Below are positions 6,129 through 7,766 of a DNA stretch of 7,766 nt, in pieces. The DNA lies in NCBI GenBank assembly GCA_031254635.1, contig JAIRUB010000104.1, forward strand, positions 1 to 7,766, read 5' to 3'. Numbering within the stretch: the stretch's first letter is position 1; every line of letters begins with the position of its first letter. Made by a program: the position numbers and the translations under genes. This DNA is from Prevotellaceae bacterium (GTDB lineage Bacteria; Bacteroidota; Bacteroidia; Bacteroidales; UBA932). Below the pieces are notes generated by a model. The model did no database searches. It saw nothing but the letters and a program-made list of their open reading frames with translations, and was not told where the DNA came from.

Positions 6129-6157
6129 CAACTTATTTGACGATTTACCATAAATTT

Positions 6158-7486
6158 ATGTTCGAAAATTTATCAGACAGATTGGAAAGGGCCTTCAAAT
6201 TGCTCAAGGGAGAAGGCCGTATTACAGAAATCAATGTAGCAGAAACGCTGAAAGACATCCGCAAAGCCTTGTTGGATGCCGACGTTAGCTATAAGGTAGC
6301 CAAATCATTTTGTGACGACGTGAAGCAGAAAGCCCTGGGACAGGACGTACTGAAATCGGTGCGCCCCGGGCAAATGATGACTAAGATAGTACACGACGAA
6401 TTGGCCGCTCTGATGGGAGGTCAAGCCAGCGATATTAACCTGAAAGGCAGCCCCGCGATTATCCTGATTGCCGGACTTCAAGGTTCAGGTAAAACCACTT
6501 TCTCCGGAAAATTAGCCCTTAATATCAAGAAGAAGGGACGCCAATCCTTGTTGGTAGCCTGCGACATATATCGTCCGGCCGCTATTGAACAGTTGAAAGT
6601 GCTTGGCACACAAATTGAAGTGCCTGTATATACCGAAGAAGGCAGCCAAAATCCCGTGCAGATAGCCCAGAATGCTATAAAACACGCTAAACGCGAAGGA
6701 TACAACACAGTAATTGTCGACACGGCTGGCCGGTTAGCTATTGACGAGGCGATGATGAAAGAAATCACTGCCATCAAAAAAGCCATAGAGCCAAGCGAAA
6801 CGCTTTTTGTTGTAGATGCGATGACCGGGCAAGATGCAGTAAACACCGCCAAGGAGTTCAATGACAGGTTAGATTTCGACGGCGTTGTACTCACCAAGTT
6901 AGATGGCGATACCCGCGGCGGTGCGGCCATTTCAATCCGCGCTGTGGTTAACAAACCTCTGAAATTCACCAGCTCCGGTGAAAAAATGGAAGCCTTGGAT
7001 GTATTTCACCCCGAGCGTATGGCCGATCGTATTCTCGGCATGGGCGATATTGTGAGCTTGGTAGAAAAAGCGCAAGAACAGTTCGACGAAGAAGAGGCGC
7101 GCAAACTGCAACGTAAATTAGCCAAGAACCAGTTCACCTTCGACGATTTTTACAAGCAACTGCAGCAAATCAAGAAAATGGGGAACATCAAGGATTTGGC
7201 AGCCATGATACCCGGTGTTGGCAAAGCAATGAAAGATATTGATATTGACAATGATTCGTTCAAAAACATTGAAGCCATCATACAGTCAATGACGCCGGAA
7301 GAGCGTGAGAACCCTGCCATCTTCAACGGCAATCGGCGTAAACGTGTGGCTATGGGCAGCGGCACCTCCATTCCAGAGGTTAACCGCTTGGTAAAGCAAT
7401 TTGAAGATATGCGCAAGATGATGAAAAACATGTCCGGCGGAGGCGCAAAGAACATGATGCGGGCGATGGGAGCGATGGGGAATTAG
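6158..7486 (+). CDS. ffh: Signal recognition particle protein Ffh (SRP54 GTPase)
   Basis: A 442-residue SRP GTPase that binds 4.5S RNA and signal or transmembrane segments of nascent proteins and, with FtsY, delivers ribosomes to the Sec translocon. The N domain (about 1-95) contains LLDADVSYKVAK. The G domain has the P-loop GLQGSGKTT (106-114), the SRP insertion-box area CDIYRPAA (135-142), DTAGR (188-192), TKLDGDTRGGA (246-256) and FTSSGEK (270-276), then the linker FHPERMADRILGMGD (283-297). The M domain (about 325-442) is Met-rich and holds the RNA-binding stretch around NRRKRVAMGSGTS (392-404), ending in MSGGGAKNMMRAMGAMGN. All motifs are intact and the length is normal. The frame could extend upstream to a TTG at 6137, but MFENLSDRLERAF from 6158 is the family N-terminus and the promoter at 6121 leaves no room for the longer form. 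No Shine-Dalgarno is evident. It is transcribed away from murF-alr and converges on the XRE gene. Confidence 0.97.
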   Translation: MFENLSDRLERAFKLLKGEGRITEINVAETLKDIRKALLDADVSYKVAKSFCDDVKQKALGQDVLKSVRPGQMMTKIVHDELAALMGGQASDINLKGSPAIILIAGLQGSGKTTFSGKLALNIKKKGRQSLLVACDIYRPAAIEQLKVLGTQIEVPVYTEEGSQNPVQIAQNAIKHAKREGYNTVIVDTAGRLAIDEAMMKEITAIKKAIEPSETLFVVDAMTGQDAVNTAKEFNDRLDFDGVVLTKLDGDTRGGAAISIRAVVNKPLKFTSSGEKMEALDVFHPERMADRILGMGDIVSLVEKAQEQFDEEEARKLQRKLAKNQFTFDDFYKQLQQIKKMGNIKDLAAMIPGVGKAMKDIDIDNDSFKNIEAIIQSMTPEERENPAIFNGNRRKRVAMGSGTSIPEVNRLVKQFEDMRKMMKNMSGGGAKNMMRAMGAMGN

Positions 7487-7531
7487 GGCAGGAATGGGCA
7501 TAAGCACTCGCACGAAGCAGATGAAAAAAAA

Positions 7532-7766
7532 TCAACAATGATTTAGAATAAAATCCGCAGAAATACCAAGTTCATTGCGAAGCCGCTTAACAATTTGCAG
7601 GTTTAGAGGCCGTTTTCCGTGCATCAAATCACTGATTCGACTCTCAGAAACTCCGAGCATTTGAGCAACATTTTTTTGTTTGAGATGCTTTTCCCTCATC
7701 TTTCTTACAATTTCAGCAACGATTATTGTACTCACCCTTCCCTGAAGTGGGTGGTATGCAGATTCA
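7532..7766 (-). CDS. XRE-family HTH protein, HigA-like antitoxin, cut by the right window edge
   Basis: The frame ends at a TGA (7532-7534) and stays open to the window edge, so the gene begins beyond 7766. A GTG at 7735 gives a 67-residue reading, but the codons before it (ESAYHPLQGR) continue without a stop, and residues of this kind precede the HTH in HigA-type proteins. The visible part is a helix-turn-helix: AEIVRKMREKHLKQKNVAQ, then LGVSESRISDLMHGKRPLNL and IVKRLRNELGISADFIL. The pairing of QKNVAQMLGVSESRISDLM with the closing ISADFIL tail is typical of COG5499-like HigA antitoxins, which bind their own operator and neutralise a HigB mRNA interferase. If so, a higB toxin gene would be expected just outside the window, upstream on the minus strand. 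A stand-alone XRE regulator is the alternative. It converges with ffh across a 45-base gap with no obvious terminator hairpin. Confidence 0.8.
   Translation of the reverse strand, partial: ESAYHPLQGRVSTIIVAEIVRKMREKHLKQKNVAQMLGVSESRISDLMHGKRPLNLQIVKRLRNELGISADFILNHC

Larger units (their letters stand above)
5632..6157. other. AT-rich region without an intact gene
   Basis: This 526-base stretch separates the divergent murF-alr and ffh genes. From left to right it contains the murF-alr promoter, the antitoxin remnant, the broken toxin, an imperfect inverted repeat and the ffh promoter. By eye it is richer in A and T than the flanking genes, which fits an acquired and now decaying toxin-antitoxin cassette. 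I see no transposase fragment, no terminal inverted repeats at its borders and no tRNA. Confidence 0.6.

Noticed and set aside
5968..6153. Plus-strand 61-codon frame over the end of the toxin
   Set aside because: It is a shifted reading of the YafQ C-terminal region; the toxin frame there carries the conserved motif TGTHSDLF.
6137..6157. Seven-codon TTG-initiated N-terminal extension of ffh
   Set aside because: Family N-termini begin MFEN, and the -7 element at 6121-6128 would place the transcription start at or after this TTG.
6478..6969. Minus-strand 163-codon frame inside ffh
   Set aside because: It is antisense to the conserved G domain of ffh and shows no domain; long antisense frames are common in such genes.
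7487..7531. Possible bidirectional terminator between ffh and the XRE gene
   Set aside because: There is an A-run at 7523-7530 (a T-run for the minus strand), but no stem of useful length next to it.
7733..7735. GTG as the start of the XRE gene
   Set aside because: The frame remains open upstream to the window edge and the preceding residues fit a longer HigA-like protein.
1..7766. CRISPR arrays, tRNA or rRNA genes, insertion sequences, 4.5S RNA near ffh
   Set aside because: I found no spaced direct repeats, no cloverleaf-like segments, no transposase fragments and no SRP RNA-like hairpin.

Overview
The window looks like chromosomal DNA of a member of the Bacteroidota. Three independent signs point there. 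The cell-wall gene at 3160-5631 is a MurF-Alr fusion, an arrangement typical of that phylum. Octamers of the form TAnnTTTG, the Bacteroidota -7 promoter element, lie upstream of three transcription units. Most starts lack a clear Shine-Dalgarno sequence. I cannot name the genus from sequence alone.

Left part, minus strand, reading from 3109 down to 1: a tightly packed surface-polysaccharide operon. The order is a nucleotide-sugar 6-dehydrogenase (UDP-glucose/GDP-mannose dehydrogenase family), an extended-SDR sugar epimerase/dehydratase, a dolichyl-phosphate-mannose-synthase-like GT2 glycosyltransferase, and the first 58 codons of a membrane protein that runs off the left edge. Junctions are a 1-base overlap (TAATG), a 9-base gap and a 1-base gap. 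The likely scheme is oxidation and epimerisation of a nucleotide sugar, then transfer of a sugar to a lipid carrier, with the membrane protein using or moving the product. The actual sugar cannot be read from the sequence. A candidate promoter sits in the 50-base gap after murF-alr.

Middle, minus strand 3160-5631: the fused MurF ligase/alanine racemase, which makes D-Ala and adds D-Ala-D-Ala to the peptidoglycan precursor. It has its own candidate promoter.

5632-6157 has no intact gene. It holds the remains of a DinJ-YafQ type toxin-antitoxin module on the plus strand. The antitoxin has only its C-terminal half. The toxin frame is broken by an in-frame TGA, after which the conserved C-terminus with the catalytic His continues in the same frame. 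The region ends with an imperfect inverted repeat and the ffh promoter.

Right part: ffh (plus, 6158-7486), the signal recognition particle GTPase. It converges on a minus-strand XRE/HigA-like antitoxin gene that is cut by the right edge.

Most of the window is ordinary housekeeping and polysaccharide biosynthesis. I see no convincing undescribed system. The most informative oddity is the decayed toxin-antitoxin module wedged between two probably essential genes.
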